DNA of 64,000 nucleotides from Lachnospiraceae bacterium (GTDB lineage Bacteria; Bacillota; Clostridia; Lachnospirales; Lachnospiraceae). The first letter of the stretch is position 1; every line of letters starts with the position of its first letter. Position numbers and translations under genes: made by a program. The notes beneath the pieces are model-generated. The model worked only from the letters and a program-made list of their open reading frames with translations, had not been told where the DNA came from and ran no database searches. Below, piece by piece: positions 15,041 to 23,662 of the stretch. The stretch lies in the NCBI GenBank assembly GCA_017518185.1, contig JAFWWB010000069.1, positions 1 through 64,000 on the forward strand, in the 5' to 3' direction.

Positions 15041-16093
15041 ATGAGAAAAAATACCGTTATAAAAACCATGGGAGCATTTCTGCTCGCTGCGGCACTGACA
15101 GGCTGCGGAAAGACCGGCACGGAGCATCTTGATGAGGGCTATGCGGCCCTTTCACAGCAGGATTACAGGGGGGCCGGAGAGGCTTTCTCCAGGGCCGTGC
15201 TATCCGGTGAGAACAGGGAAGAGGCATACAGGGGAGCCGGTATAGCCTATATGGGCCGGAAGGAATACACCAGGGCCATAAGCAGCTTCACGGAGGCCCT
15301 GAGAGAGGCAGATATCAAGCCCGGAGCCATGGAAACGGATATAAACTATTACCTTGCCACCTGCTATTACAAGACTGGGGAGTATGACTCCGCCATAGCG
15401 TGCTATGACGCCATCACGGATCTCAAGCCCCAGGAGAAGCAGGCATATTTCCTCCGGGGGAACATGAAGCTCTACCTTGGGGATACTGAGGGAGCCATGG
15501 CTGATTTTGACAGCGCCCTGGCGGTAAAGAAGAACGATTATTCGCTCTGCCTTGACATCTATGACTGCATGATGCAGCATGGGATGGGTGAAGCGGGACA
15601 GCGCTATCTGGACACGGTGCTCACGGCAGATGTCAAGGATATCAGCGATTCCGACAAGGGGCGGCTCTGCTATTACAGCGGGGAATACGCCCAGGCCTGT
15701 AACTATCTGGAGCGCGCCAGGAGCGAAGGTGAAGCCGATGCGGGGCTTATCAGGCTGCTGGGCGAATGCTATAAGCGCCAGGGGCAGTATGACTATGCGG
15801 CAGTGGTCTACAGCGGTTACGTGGACGAGCACGGGGATGCACAGATCTGCAATCTATGCGGCCTGTGCTACGTGGAGCAGGGAGATTACGAACAGGCCCT
15901 TTCCGTGTTCCTGAAGGGGCAGGAGATAAAGGAGAACAACAGCTGCATGCAGACCCTCAGGCTTAACGAGCTGGCCTGCTATGAGTATATGGGAGACTAC
16001 CAGAATGCCGCAAAACGGCTTAAAGACTATATCGATGATTACGGCAGCAGCGCAGTCCTGGATAAGGAGTATGCATTTTTAACAACCCGATGA
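15041..16093 (+). CDS. TPR-repeat lipoprotein
   Basis: A 350-residue protein starting MRKNTVIKTMGAFLLAAALTGCG: a signal peptide with a lipobox (LTGC) that would be lipid-anchored at Cys22. The remainder is a run of about eight TPR units, for example DEGYAALSQQDYRGAGEAFS, AYRGAGIAYMGRKEYTRAI and YFLRGNMKLYLGDTEGAM. TPR solenoids mediate protein contacts, so it probably scaffolds an envelope complex; the partner is unknown. The start lies 7 bases after a -10 element and lacks a Shine-Dalgarno, so it may be translated from a leaderless mRNA. Confidence 0.85.
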   Translation: MRKNTVIKTMGAFLLAAALTGCGKTGTEHLDEGYAALSQQDYRGAGEAFSRAVLSGENREEAYRGAGIAYMGRKEYTRAISSFTEALREADIKPGAMETDINYYLATCYYKTGEYDSAIACYDAITDLKPQEKQAYFLRGNMKLYLGDTEGAMADFDSALAVKKNDYSLCLDIYDCMMQHGMGEAGQRYLDTVLTADVKDISDSDKGRLCYYSGEYAQACNYLERARSEGEADAGLIRLLGECYKRQGQYDYAAVVYSGYVDEHGDAQICNLCGLCYVEQGDYEQALSVFLKGQEIKENNSCMQTLRLNELACYEYMGDYQNAAKRLKDYIDDYGSSAVLDKEYAFLTTR

Positions 16094-16145
16094 TCTGAAA
16101 ATTGGCAAAAACATAGAAATATTTTTACCGTAAACCGCAAAAACG

Positions 16146-16193
16146 CCACAATATATGGTATAACGGGCTTTTGGTGAACATAATATCTTGTGG
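16146..16193 (+). promoter_or_regulatory. Pair of NrdR-like boxes
   Basis: Two 16-bp sites, 16146-16161 (core CAATATATGG) and 16178-16193 (core TAATATCTTG), each match the NrdR consensus acaCwAtATaTwGtgt at about 13 of 16 positions. Their start-to-start distance is 32 bp, three helical turns, as expected for tandem NrdR boxes. They lie immediately upstream of the nrdD promoter. NrdR represses ribonucleotide reductase genes when dATP is high. Confidence 0.7.
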
Positions 16194-16200
16194 CGGCAAC

Positions 16201-16464
16201 TTGACTTTTATTCTTTGCTCTGATATCATAATCGTGCACTGCGGATGTGCAACTTATGTAAACCTCACTCAAACAAGATCTGGATACAGAGTTTACGCAA
16301 ACAGGCTTAAATAGGATAATAAACTTGGCACTCTGTTTTCAACGCACTTAAAACCGGTTTACATAACTTGGCAGGGGAGGCAGGTGAAAGCCTGAAGACC
16401 GCAGGGCGGAAAAGAGGGGTGCCGGCATTCCGGCAGTAGAGCATTTACAGGAGAAGAGAGGAAA
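16201..16464 (+). promoter_or_regulatory. nrdD promoter and long structured leader
   Basis: TTGACT (16201-16206), a 17-bp spacer and TATCAT (16224-16229) form a promoter, giving a leader of about 230 bases. The leader holds an 11-bp perfect inverted repeat TTATGTAAACC/GGTTTACATAA (16254-16264 with 16356-16366) enclosing ACAGAGT/ACTCTGT (16286-16292 with 16330-16336). A second possible promoter, TTTACG-N17-GATAAT, lies at 16292-16320. A LacI-type near-palindrome centred on AAACCGGTTT lies at 16348-16363. The last 80 bases hold TGCCGG/CCGGCA and CAGG/CCTG hairpins. No riboswitch class was recognised. Together with the NrdR boxes this accounts for the 371-bp gene-free stretch. Confidence 0.55.
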
Positions 16465-18858
16465 ATGTTGAACGTTATCAAGAGAGACGGCGAGAAGGTG
16501 GATTTCATCTTAAGTAAGATCAGCGACGCCATCATGAAGGCTTTTGATGCAACGCAGATGGATTATCACAACGATATCATCGACATGCTGAGCCTCAGGG
16601 TGACTGCAGATTTCCAGCCCAGGGTAAAGGACGGCTGCATATGCGTGGAAGATATCCAGGACAGCGTAGAGAAGGTTCTGGAGACTGCGGGCTATACCGA
16701 GGTAGCAAAGGCATACATCCTCTACCGCAAGCAGCGTGAGAAGATGCGTACCATGAAGAGCACCATACTTGATTACAAGGATGTGGTGAACAGCTATGTC
16801 AAGGTGGAAGACTGGCGTGTCAAGGAAAATTCCACCGTTACCTATTCGGTAGGCGGCCTTATCCTCTCAAACTCCGGCGCCGTAACTGCAAATTACTGGC
16901 TTTCCGAGATCTACGACAGCGAGATCGCGGAGGCACACAGGAATGCCGATATACATATACATGACCTGGCAATGCTCACGGGCTACTGCGCAGGCTGGTC
17001 TCTGAAGCAGCTTATACAGGAGGGCCTCGGCGGCATCACCGGAAAGATCACCTCGGCGCCTGCGGCTCACCTTTCCGTGCTCTGCAACCAGATGGTGAAC
17101 TTCCTGGGCATAATGCAGAACGAATGGGCAGGAGCGCAGGCATTCTCCTCCTTCGATACATATCTCGCGCCTTTTGTGAAGGTGGACAATTTAAGCTACA
17201 AAGAGGTCAAGAAGTGCATCGAGACCTTCATCTACGGAGTGAACACCCCTTCCCGCTGGGGCACCCAGGCGCCCTTCTCCAACATCACCCTTGACTGGAC
17301 CGTTCCCGCCGACCTGGCAGAGCTTCCGGCCATCGTGGGCGGTAAGGAGATGGATTTCAAGTATAAGGACTGCAAGGAAGAGATGGATATGGTGAACAAG
17401 GCCTTCATAGAGGTCATGATCGAGGGCGACGCCAACGGCCGCGGCTTCCAGTATCCCATCCCTACCTATTCCATAACCTCCGACTTTGACTGGTCGGATA
17501 CCGAGAATAACAGGCTGCTCTTTGAGATGACTTCAAAGTACGGCACGCCTTATTTCTCAAACTACATCAATTCGGACATGGAGCCCAGCGACGTGCGAAG
17601 CATGTGCTGCCGCCTGAGGCTGGATCTCCGTGAGCTGCGCAAAAAGACCGGCGGCTTCTTCGGCTCAGGCGAGAGCACCGGTTCCGTGGGCGTGGTCACG
17701 ATAAACATGCCCCGCATAGCTTATCTTTCGGCCAACGAGGACGAGTTCTTCAAGCGTCTGAACCGCATGATGGACATTGCGGCAAGGAGCCTCAAGGTCA
17801 AGAGGGGCGTCATCACCAGGCTTCTGGACGAGGGCCTCTATCCCTACACAAAGAGATATCTGGGAACCTTCGACAATCATTTCTCCACCATCGGTCTCGT
17901 GGGCATGAACGAAGTGGGCCTCAATGCCAACTGGCTCAGGGCTGACATGACCAGCAGGAAGACCCAGGAGTTTACCAAGAAGGTACTTAACCATATGAGA
18001 GAGCGTCTCTCCGATTATCAGGAGAAGTACGGCGATCTTTACAACCTGGAGGCTACTCCCGCAGAGAGCACTTCCTACAGGCTCGCAAAGCACGACAAGG
18101 CAAAGTGGCCCGCAATAAAGACTGCCGGCCACGAGGGAGATACCCCTTATTACACCAACTCATCGCATCTGCCCGTGGATTTCACTGCGGATATCTTCGA
18201 TGCGCTGGATATACAGGATGAGCTCCAGACACTCTATACTTCGGGAACCGTGTTCCACGCCTTCCTGGGTGAGAAGCTGCCCGACTGGAAGGCCGCTGCT
18301 AAGCTTGTAAAGACCATAGCTGAGAATTACAAGCTGCCTTACTACACACTTTCACCCACCTACTCCATCTGCCGCGAGCACGGCTATCTTGCCGGAGAGG
18401 TGAAGACCTGCCCTCACTGCGGAAAGAATACCGAGGTGTATTCCCGTATCACGGGCTACTACCGTCCGGTGCAGAACTGGAACGACGGAAAACTCCAGGA
18501 ATATAAGAATCGCGTGGAGTATGATATAGAGAAGTCAGAACTGAAGATGCCTGCGGCAGCGGCAGCAGTCACGGTAGGCAGCATGGGAAGCGACGGGGAG
18601 TTCACCTTCTCACAGCCCGAAGAGGTGCGCTATCTCTTCACCACGAAGAAGTGCCCCAACTGCAAGCTGGCAAAGGAATACTTAAAGGACATCCCCTATG
18701 TGGTGATGGACGCCGAGGAGAATCCGGAGCTTGCCCTTAAGTACAAGGTGATGCAGGCGCCTACCCTGGTGATAGTCAACAGGGACAAGGTATATAAATA
18801 CGCAAACGCATCAAATATCAGGAAGTTCGCGGAAGAGAACGCGCTTGTGAACGCATAA
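16465..18858 (+). CDS. nrdD: Anaerobic ribonucleoside-triphosphate reductase with C-terminal glutaredoxin-like domain
   Basis: A 797-residue class III RNR that makes dNTPs from NTPs without oxygen. Residues 1-90 are an ATP-cone (NVIKRDGEKVDF), the allosteric site. The catalytic barrel includes CCRLRLDLREL. A zinc site (CREH, CPHC) precedes the glycyl-radical motif SRITGYYRP with the radical Gly near residue 664. The last 80 residues form a thioredoxin/glutaredoxin-like domain with CPNC (730-733) and a cis-Pro in QAPTL, probably an attached reductant. The required activase NrdG is not next to it or anywhere in the window. Paired NrdR-like boxes and a 230-base leader lie upstream. pyrF follows after 15 bases. 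Confidence 0.95.
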   Translation: MLNVIKRDGEKVDFILSKISDAIMKAFDATQMDYHNDIIDMLSLRVTADFQPRVKDGCICVEDIQDSVEKVLETAGYTEVAKAYILYRKQREKMRTMKSTILDYKDVVNSYVKVEDWRVKENSTVTYSVGGLILSNSGAVTANYWLSEIYDSEIAEAHRNADIHIHDLAMLTGYCAGWSLKQLIQEGLGGITGKITSAPAAHLSVLCNQMVNFLGIMQNEWAGAQAFSSFDTYLAPFVKVDNLSYKEVKKCIETFIYGVNTPSRWGTQAPFSNITLDWTVPADLAELPAIVGGKEMDFKYKDCKEEMDMVNKAFIEVMIEGDANGRGFQYPIPTYSITSDFDWSDTENNRLLFEMTSKYGTPYFSNYINSDMEPSDVRSMCCRLRLDLRELRKKTGGFFGSGESTGSVGVVTINMPRIAYLSANEDEFFKRLNRMMDIAARSLKVKRGVITRLLDEGLYPYTKRYLGTFDNHFSTIGLVGMNEVGLNANWLRADMTSRKTQEFTKKVLNHMRERLSDYQEKYGDLYNLEATPAESTSYRLAKHDKAKWPAIKTAGHEGDTPYYTNSSHLPVDFTADIFDALDIQDELQTLYTSGTVFHAFLGEKLPDWKAAAKLVKTIAENYKLPYYTLSPTYSICREHGYLAGEVKTCPHCGKNTEVYSRITGYYRPVQNWNDGKLQEYKNRVEYDIEKSELKMPAAAAAVTVGSMGSDGEFTFSQPEEVRYLFTTKKCPNCKLAKEYLKDIPYVVMDAEENPELALKYKVMQAPTLVIVNRDKVYKYANASNIRKFAEENALVNA

Positions 18859-18873
18859 AGAGAGGCTCATATC

Positions 18874-19803
18874 ATGATCATCGACAGGCTCATAGACGGT
18901 ATAAAGGCAAAGAACGCGCCCATAGTTGTGGGACTGGATCCTACAGCTGCACTGGTGCCGGAGTTCCTTCAGAAGAAATACTACAAGGAAATGGGAGAGA
19001 CTCCCGAAGCCATGGCCGAGGCCATAGTCGAATACAACAGGGGGCTTACGGATGCGATAGCAGATCTTGTGCCTGCAGTGAAGCCCCAGATAGCCATGTA
19101 TGAAGCACTGGGGCTGCCCGGAATGTCGGCCTTTGAGCGGACGGTCAGCTACTGCAGGGAAAAAGGCCTGGTGGTCATCGGTGATGTAAAGAGAGGTGAC
19201 ATAGGTTCTACCTCTGAAGCATACGCCCAGGGGCATCTCGGATATTTTGAGATCGGAGGAAAGAAGTTCCCGGGCTTTGACGAGGATTTTGCAACGGTCA
19301 ACCCCTATCTCGGAAGCGACGGCGTAAAGCCTTTTATAAAGGTATGCGCAGAGAATGACAGAGGCATCTTCGTGCTGGTGAAGACCTCAAACCCCTCCAG
19401 CGGCGAGTTCCAGGACAGGACTATAGAGGGCAGGCCTCTATACGAGCTGGTGGGAGAGAAGGTGGCCGAATGGGGCGCGGAGCTTACCGGTGAGCACGGC
19501 TACTCTGCAGTGGGAGCCGTGGTCGGAGCCACCTATCCCGAACAGGGAAGCATCTTAAGAAAGCTGATGCCGAAGAATTACATACTGGTACCCGGCTACG
19601 GTGCCCAGGGAGGAAAGGGAGCCGATCTGGTGAACTTCTTCAATGAGGACGGGCTGGGGGCCATAGTCAATTCCTCCAGAGGCATAATCGGCGCATATAA
19701 GCAGGAAAAGTACGCGTCCTACGGACCGGAGGGCTATGCGGACGCCGCAAGGGCCGCAGTCATCGATATGCGGGAGGATATAGCATCGGCGCTGGCGGGA
19801 TAA
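18874..19803 (+). CDS. pyrF: Orotidine 5'-phosphate decarboxylase
   Basis: A 309-residue type 2 (long) OMP decarboxylase that converts OMP to UMP, the last step of de novo UMP synthesis. VVGLDPT opens the barrel. The catalytic Asp-Lys motif appears as VVIGDVKRGDIGST. The phosphate-binding end is VPGYGAQGG and IVNSSRGI. It lies 15 bases after nrdD and ahead of pyrE, with a REP-like element and a possible weak promoter in the pyrF-pyrE gap. Other pyrimidine genes in the window are pyrE, pyrB and pyrI; carAB, pyrC, pyrD and pyrK are absent. Confidence 0.95.
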   Translation: MIIDRLIDGIKAKNAPIVVGLDPTAALVPEFLQKKYYKEMGETPEAMAEAIVEYNRGLTDAIADLVPAVKPQIAMYEALGLPGMSAFERTVSYCREKGLVVIGDVKRGDIGSTSEAYAQGHLGYFEIGGKKFPGFDEDFATVNPYLGSDGVKPFIKVCAENDRGIFVLVKTSNPSSGEFQDRTIEGRPLYELVGEKVAEWGAELTGEHGYSAVGAVVGATYPEQGSILRKLMPKNYILVPGYGAQGGKGADLVNFFNEDGLGAIVNSSRGIIGAYKQEKYASYGPEGYADAARAAVIDMREDIASALAG

Positions 19804-19860
19804 GAGCCGGTCTTGAAAAAAATAATAGAATATGTTAAAGTGCCTTTGGCTGCATAGAGA

Positions 19861-19900
19861 AGATCCCTCGACTGCGCTCGGGATGACAGTGAGAGGGCGG
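19861..19900 (+). repeat. REP-like element between pyrF and pyrE
   Basis: CTCGACTGCGCTCGGGATGACAG belongs to the same family as the inverted 43-bp units at 23.66 kb (shared core CGCTCGGAATGACA, allowing mismatches). It sits about 35 bases ahead of the pyrE ribosome binding site. Confidence 0.55.
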
Positions 19901-19935
19901 GGGTGCGGCGATCACGAATTTTACAGGAGAACGAT

Positions 19936-20613
19936 ATGGAAGCCTATAAGCAGGGATTCATAGAATTCATGGTGGAGGCCGGGGTGCTTAAATTCGGGGA
20001 CTTCACCTTAAAGAGCGGCAGAAAGTCCCCTTTTTTCATGAATGCGGGGGCTTATGTGACCGGTTCCCAGTTAAAGAAACTCGGTGAGTATTACGCAAGG
20101 GCCATCAATGACAGCTTCGGCCTGGATTTCGATGTGCTCTTCGGGCCTGCCTACAAGGGCATACCCTTAAGCGTTGCTACGGCCATGGCCATCAGCGAGC
20201 TGTACGGAAAGGATGTGCGCTACGCCTCCAACCGTAAGGAGATCAAGGATCACGGCGATACGGGCATCATGCTTGGCAGCAGCCTGAAGGACGGCGACCG
20301 CGTGGTGATGATAGAGGATGTGACCACCTCCGGCAAGTCCATAGAGGAGACCCATCCCATTCTGATGAGCCAGGGAAAGGTGGAGATAAAAGGCCTTGTG
20401 GTATCCCTGGACCGCTGCGAGAAGGGAAAGGGAGAGCAGAGCGCGCTGAAGGAGATCAGTGAGCTGTACGGCTTCCCCACCGCTTCGATAGTGAGCATGA
20501 AGGAAGTGACCGAATACCTTTACGGACGGGAGATCGGCGGGAGCGTGCTGATCGATGAGGAGAGAAAGGCTGCCATAGACACATATTACGAAGCCTATGG
20601 AGCAAAAGGATAA
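19936..20613 (+). CDS. pyrE: Orotate phosphoribosyltransferase
   Basis: A 225-residue enzyme that joins orotate and PRPP to give OMP, the substrate of the neighbouring PyrF. The PRPP-binding motif VVMIEDVTTSGKSIEE is intact, FGPAYKGIPL and the catalytic-loop NRKEIKDHGDTG are typical. The ATG at 19936 has AGGAGA 6 bases upstream; the longer frame from 19903 runs into repeat-like sequence and has no such site. It forms a unit with pyrF. Confidence 0.95.
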   Translation: MEAYKQGFIEFMVEAGVLKFGDFTLKSGRKSPFFMNAGAYVTGSQLKKLGEYYARAINDSFGLDFDVLFGPAYKGIPLSVATAMAISELYGKDVRYASNRKEIKDHGDTGIMLGSSLKDGDRVVMIEDVTTSGKSIEETHPILMSQGKVEIKGLVVSLDRCEKGKGEQSALKEISELYGFPTASIVSMKEVTEYLYGREIGGSVLIDEERKAAIDTYYEAYGAKG

Positions 20614-20636
20614 AGCGTACTGATAGGAGTAACCTG

Positions 20637-20789
20637 ATGGAAGAAAGAGCATATACGGTGATGAAGCGCACCGGCGGCTGGAATATCGCCCTGGGTATCG
20701 TTACCATGGTAGTGGGGCTGAGCGCGGGAGTGCTTCTCATTATAGGGGGAGCGAAGCTTCTTTCAAACAAGTCCAATATCATGTTCTGA
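20637..20789 (+). CDS. Small single-span membrane protein (50 aa)
   Basis: A short frame starting ATGGAAGAAAGAG encodes 50 residues with one hydrophobic segment (about residues 17-41, WNIALGIVTMVVGLSAGVLL). AGGAG lies 8 bases upstream of the ATG. The stop is 3 bases before the next membrane-protein start, which itself overlaps the aminopeptidase gene, so the three are probably translated together. The sequence belongs to no family I recognise. Confidence 0.6.
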   Translation: MEERAYTVMKRTGGWNIALGIVTMVVGLSAGVLLIIGGAKLLSNKSNIMF

Positions 20790-20792
20790 AGA

Positions 20793-21110
20793 ATGGGCTT
20801 TTTAGAAAAATATAAGTTCACAAACAAAAGGCATCCCGTGAAATCGATTATGGGTGTTAATCTGGCACTCATATCGATCTGTGCCCAGGCGGCGGTCATA
20901 AGCTCTGCAAGCCGTTCGGGGGCGAAGGTGCCTCTTTCCCATGCTGCGGCCGGTGTGCTGGCCATTATCATGGCTGCGGTGGGCATGGGTTTATGCATTG
21001 CGGCCAGGCTTGAGCATGACCGCTATTATCTGTTCCCGAATATCGGGATAGTGCTGAACCTTGCGGCCTTTCTTGCGGGAGGCGGCATATTCATCATGGG
21101 GGTAAGATGA
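20793..21110 (+). CDS. Small multispan membrane protein (105 aa)
   Basis: A 105-residue protein with three hydrophobic segments (about 18-40, 50-70 and 82-103) and a basic N-terminus, FTNKRHPVKS. It starts 3 bases after the preceding stop and its own stop overlaps the next start (ATGA at 21107-21110), which suggests translational coupling. No Shine-Dalgarno is visible. Similar small proteins occur in Lachnospiraceae, but the family and role are uncertain. Confidence 0.65.
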   Translation: MGFLEKYKFTNKRHPVKSIMGVNLALISICAQAAVISSASRSGAKVPLSHAAAGVLAIIMAAVGMGLCIAARLEHDRYYLFPNIGIVLNLAAFLAGGGIFIMGVR

Positions 21111-23143
21111 TAGGACAGGCTGATATAGAGGAGCGTTATGAACTGGCGAGCCAGCGCATAGCCTCTTTTACCGGAAATGAGGATGAATCCCTGCCGGCTG
21201 AGTGGCAGCAGTATTTTGCGGCCCAGGCGGAGCTTTTTGCGTTGATGGAAAAGGCAGGGGAGGATCCCGGAAATAAGGAGCTGAACGCAGAGCTCTATAA
21301 GGATATTGTCCCGGAGAACTACGGCAGCAGTTTCTGTGATCCCGCATATGCGGTGAAGCTTTTCGGAAAGGAGAGCGGCAGGATCTTAAGCTGCGCGGCA
21401 GCGGAGATGAGGAGTGCCATCCCCTTTGTATTCGAAAAGGACAGGCATGCCCTGCTCATAAGGATGGAGCTTCTTCTGGAGCTGCATACGGCGGCGGCTG
21501 CGGCTTTCGCCGAAGGCGGAGCACCCGGGGCAGAGGAGCTCAAGGAGATCCTCAAGTGCTTTGTCAGTGATTATTATGAGACGGAGTGTGAGGCAAGAGT
21601 GGCTTCCATCGTGGATACCACAAGGAGCTTCGCTGCGGATATAGTAAGGAACGCGGATCTTTCCTCCGCGGATTACCTTTTCCTCTACGGGGAATATGTC
21701 ACGGATAACGAGATAAGGCTGGCGGAGCATGTGAACTCCCTGCCTGAAGATAAGATCGCCATTATGGCGGATACCTGGAGCGAAGGCTACCGTAAGGGCT
21801 TCGAGCTGGCAGGCAAGGATCTGTCAAAGAAGAAGAGCGTGGACGTGCGGTATCCCATCGGCTTTGAGCGGGTGGTAAGGAAGGCCCTTGAGAATTTTGA
21901 AAAGCTTGGGCTGAAGCCTGTCATATACAGATCAAGGGACAGCATATTCTTCGGAAGGAGCGTCCAGAAGAACGGTTTTTACGGTGCCAATCCCAATCCC
22001 CAGTATGATTATGACCACAGGGAGGATGCGGCCCTTGTCATGGACGGCCAGCTGGTGAGCAGGAAGCTGGAGTGCATGAAGGCAGCCTTTGAAGAGCATA
22101 AGGAAGAGGCACGTGTTCATGCGGGCCCCGCGGTCATGGAGGATTTCGGAGGAAAGCCCTTCGTGCCGGCGGAAAAGGAGGAAGTCTGCCGCCTGAGCGC
22201 TGAACAGCGTGAGCTGGACGTGCGCCAGAGGACAGAGAACGTCAGGATAACCTACAGCTATATACCGGGAGAGGAGAGGAGCTTTACGATAATAGCCTTC
22301 CCCGTGCCGGATATAGGTGGGGATTTTGAAGAGATTTTTGATGCGGTGATACGCATAAATACCCTGGATTATGAGAAGTACAGCGCCATACAGATGCATA
22401 TCATCGATGCTCTGAACGGGGCTGAAAAGCTGCATGTGAAGGGAAAGGACGGCAACAGGACGGATCTTTACGTGTCGTTAAAGAAGCTTTCCGATCCTTC
22501 AAAGCAGGCCATATTCGAAAACTGCGCAGCGGACGTGAACATCCCCCTGGGAGAGGTGTTTACCACCCCGGTGCTCGAAGGCACGAAGGGCGAGCTCTAT
22601 GTAAGCCGTGTCTTCTTAAACGGGCTGGAGTTCAGGGAGCTGTCCCTTATATTTGAGGACGGTTTTGTTACGGAATACGGCTGCGGTAATTTCGGCGACG
22701 CCGATGCCGGCAGAAAGTATATAGAGGACAATATACTTTTCCATCATAAGAGGCTGCCCATGGGCGAAGCCGCAATAGGCACCAACACCCTGGCTTACGT
22801 CATGGGAAGAAAGTACGGCATAGAGGACAGGCTGCCCATACTGATAGCCGAGAAGACAGGCCCCCACTTTGCGGTGGGAGATACCTGCTATTCCCATGCC
22901 GAGGACGTGGCGGTATACAATCCGGACGGAAAAGAGATAGTGGCAAGGGATAACGAGGTCTCGCTCCTGAGGAAGACCGAGCCGGAGAAGGCTTATTTCG
23001 GCTGTCACACCGATATCACCATACCCTACGAGGAGCTCGGGCTCATCGAAGGTATAGCCGGAGACGGCAGCAGCATAAAGATAATAGAAAACGGACGATT
23101 TGTGCTCCCGGGAACGGAAGAGCTGAATAAGGCGTTCGGATAA
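21107..23143 (+). CDS. M29-like aminopeptidase with long N-terminal extension
   Basis: A 678-residue protein. The C-terminal 350 residues match the thermophilic M29 aminopeptidase family: GEVFTTPVLEGTKGEL (metal-ligand Glu region), LPMGEAAIGTNTLAY and EKTGPHFAVGDTCYSH carry the expected metal-binding Glu, His and Asp positions. Family members remove N-terminal residues from peptides using two metal ions. The usual length is near 400, so residues 1-280 are an extension of unknown purpose. The start overlaps the preceding small membrane protein by four bases. purE follows after 17 bases with its own ribosome binding site. Confidence 0.82.
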   Translation: MIGQADIEERYELASQRIASFTGNEDESLPAEWQQYFAAQAELFALMEKAGEDPGNKELNAELYKDIVPENYGSSFCDPAYAVKLFGKESGRILSCAAAEMRSAIPFVFEKDRHALLIRMELLLELHTAAAAAFAEGGAPGAEELKEILKCFVSDYYETECEARVASIVDTTRSFAADIVRNADLSSADYLFLYGEYVTDNEIRLAEHVNSLPEDKIAIMADTWSEGYRKGFELAGKDLSKKKSVDVRYPIGFERVVRKALENFEKLGLKPVIYRSRDSIFFGRSVQKNGFYGANPNPQYDYDHREDAALVMDGQLVSRKLECMKAAFEEHKEEARVHAGPAVMEDFGGKPFVPAEKEEVCRLSAEQRELDVRQRTENVRITYSYIPGEERSFTIIAFPVPDIGGDFEEIFDAVIRINTLDYEKYSAIQMHIIDALNGAEKLHVKGKDGNRTDLYVSLKKLSDPSKQAIFENCAADVNIPLGEVFTTPVLEGTKGELYVSRVFLNGLEFRELSLIFEDGFVTEYGCGNFGDADAGRKYIEDNILFHHKRLPMGEAAIGTNTLAYVMGRKYGIEDRLPILIAEKTGPHFAVGDTCYSHAEDVAVYNPDGKEIVARDNEVSLLRKTEPEKAYFGCHTDITIPYEELGLIEGIAGDGSSIKIIENGRFVLPGTEELNKAFG

Positions 23144-23160
23144 AACAGGAGGTAAGGGTA

Positions 23161-23661
23161 ATGGCTCTGGTGAGCATAGTTATGGGAAGCGATTCCGACA
23201 TGCCTGTAATGAAGAAGGCGGCGGATGTACTTAAGGAACTCGGCGTGGAGAGTGAGATGCGCATAATCTCGGCCCACAGGGAGCCGGACATATTCTTTGA
23301 ATATGCGAAGAGCTGTGAGGAGAGGGGCGTAAAGGTGATCATCGCCGGCGCGGGGATGGCGGCCCATCTTCCCGGCATGTGCGCGGCCATCTTTCCCATG
23401 CCCGTCATAGGCATACCCATGCACACCACTTCACTGGGAGGAAGGGATTCCCTCTATTCCATAGTGCAGATGCCTTCGGGGATCCCGGTGGCAACGGTGG
23501 CGATAAACGGCGGCGCCAATGCGGGGCTGCTGGCGGCCAAGATACTGGCGGTGGGCGACAGCGCGCTGCTGGAGAAGCTGAAGGCCTATTCGGAGAAGCA
23601 GAAGAAGGCCGTCGAGGAGAAGGACGCAAGGCTGCAGGAAGTGGGTTACGAGGAATACTAA
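23161..23661 (+). CDS. purE: N5-carboxyaminoimidazole ribonucleotide mutase
   Basis: A 166-residue class I PurE, moving the carboxyl group of N5-CAIR to give CAIR in purine synthesis. The substrate-binding signatures IVMGSDSDMPVM, ISAHREPD, GAGMAAHLPGM and SLGGRDSLYSIVQMPSG are intact. AGGAGG precedes the start. It heads purE-purM-purN-purD, although three tandem repeats separate it from purM; purK is absent. Confidence 0.96.
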   Translation: MALVSIVMGSDSDMPVMKKAADVLKELGVESEMRIISAHREPDIFFEYAKSCEERGVKVIIAGAGMAAHLPGMCAAIFPMPVIGIPMHTTSLGGRDSLYSIVQMPSGIPVATVAINGGANAGLLAAKILAVGDSALLEKLKAYSEKQKKAVEEKDARLQEVGYEEY

Positions 23662-23662
23662 A

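Noticed and set aside
16201..16464. Cobalamin riboswitch in the nrdD leader
   Set aside because: The conserved B12-box and core motifs could not be found, and class III RNR does not use cobalamin.
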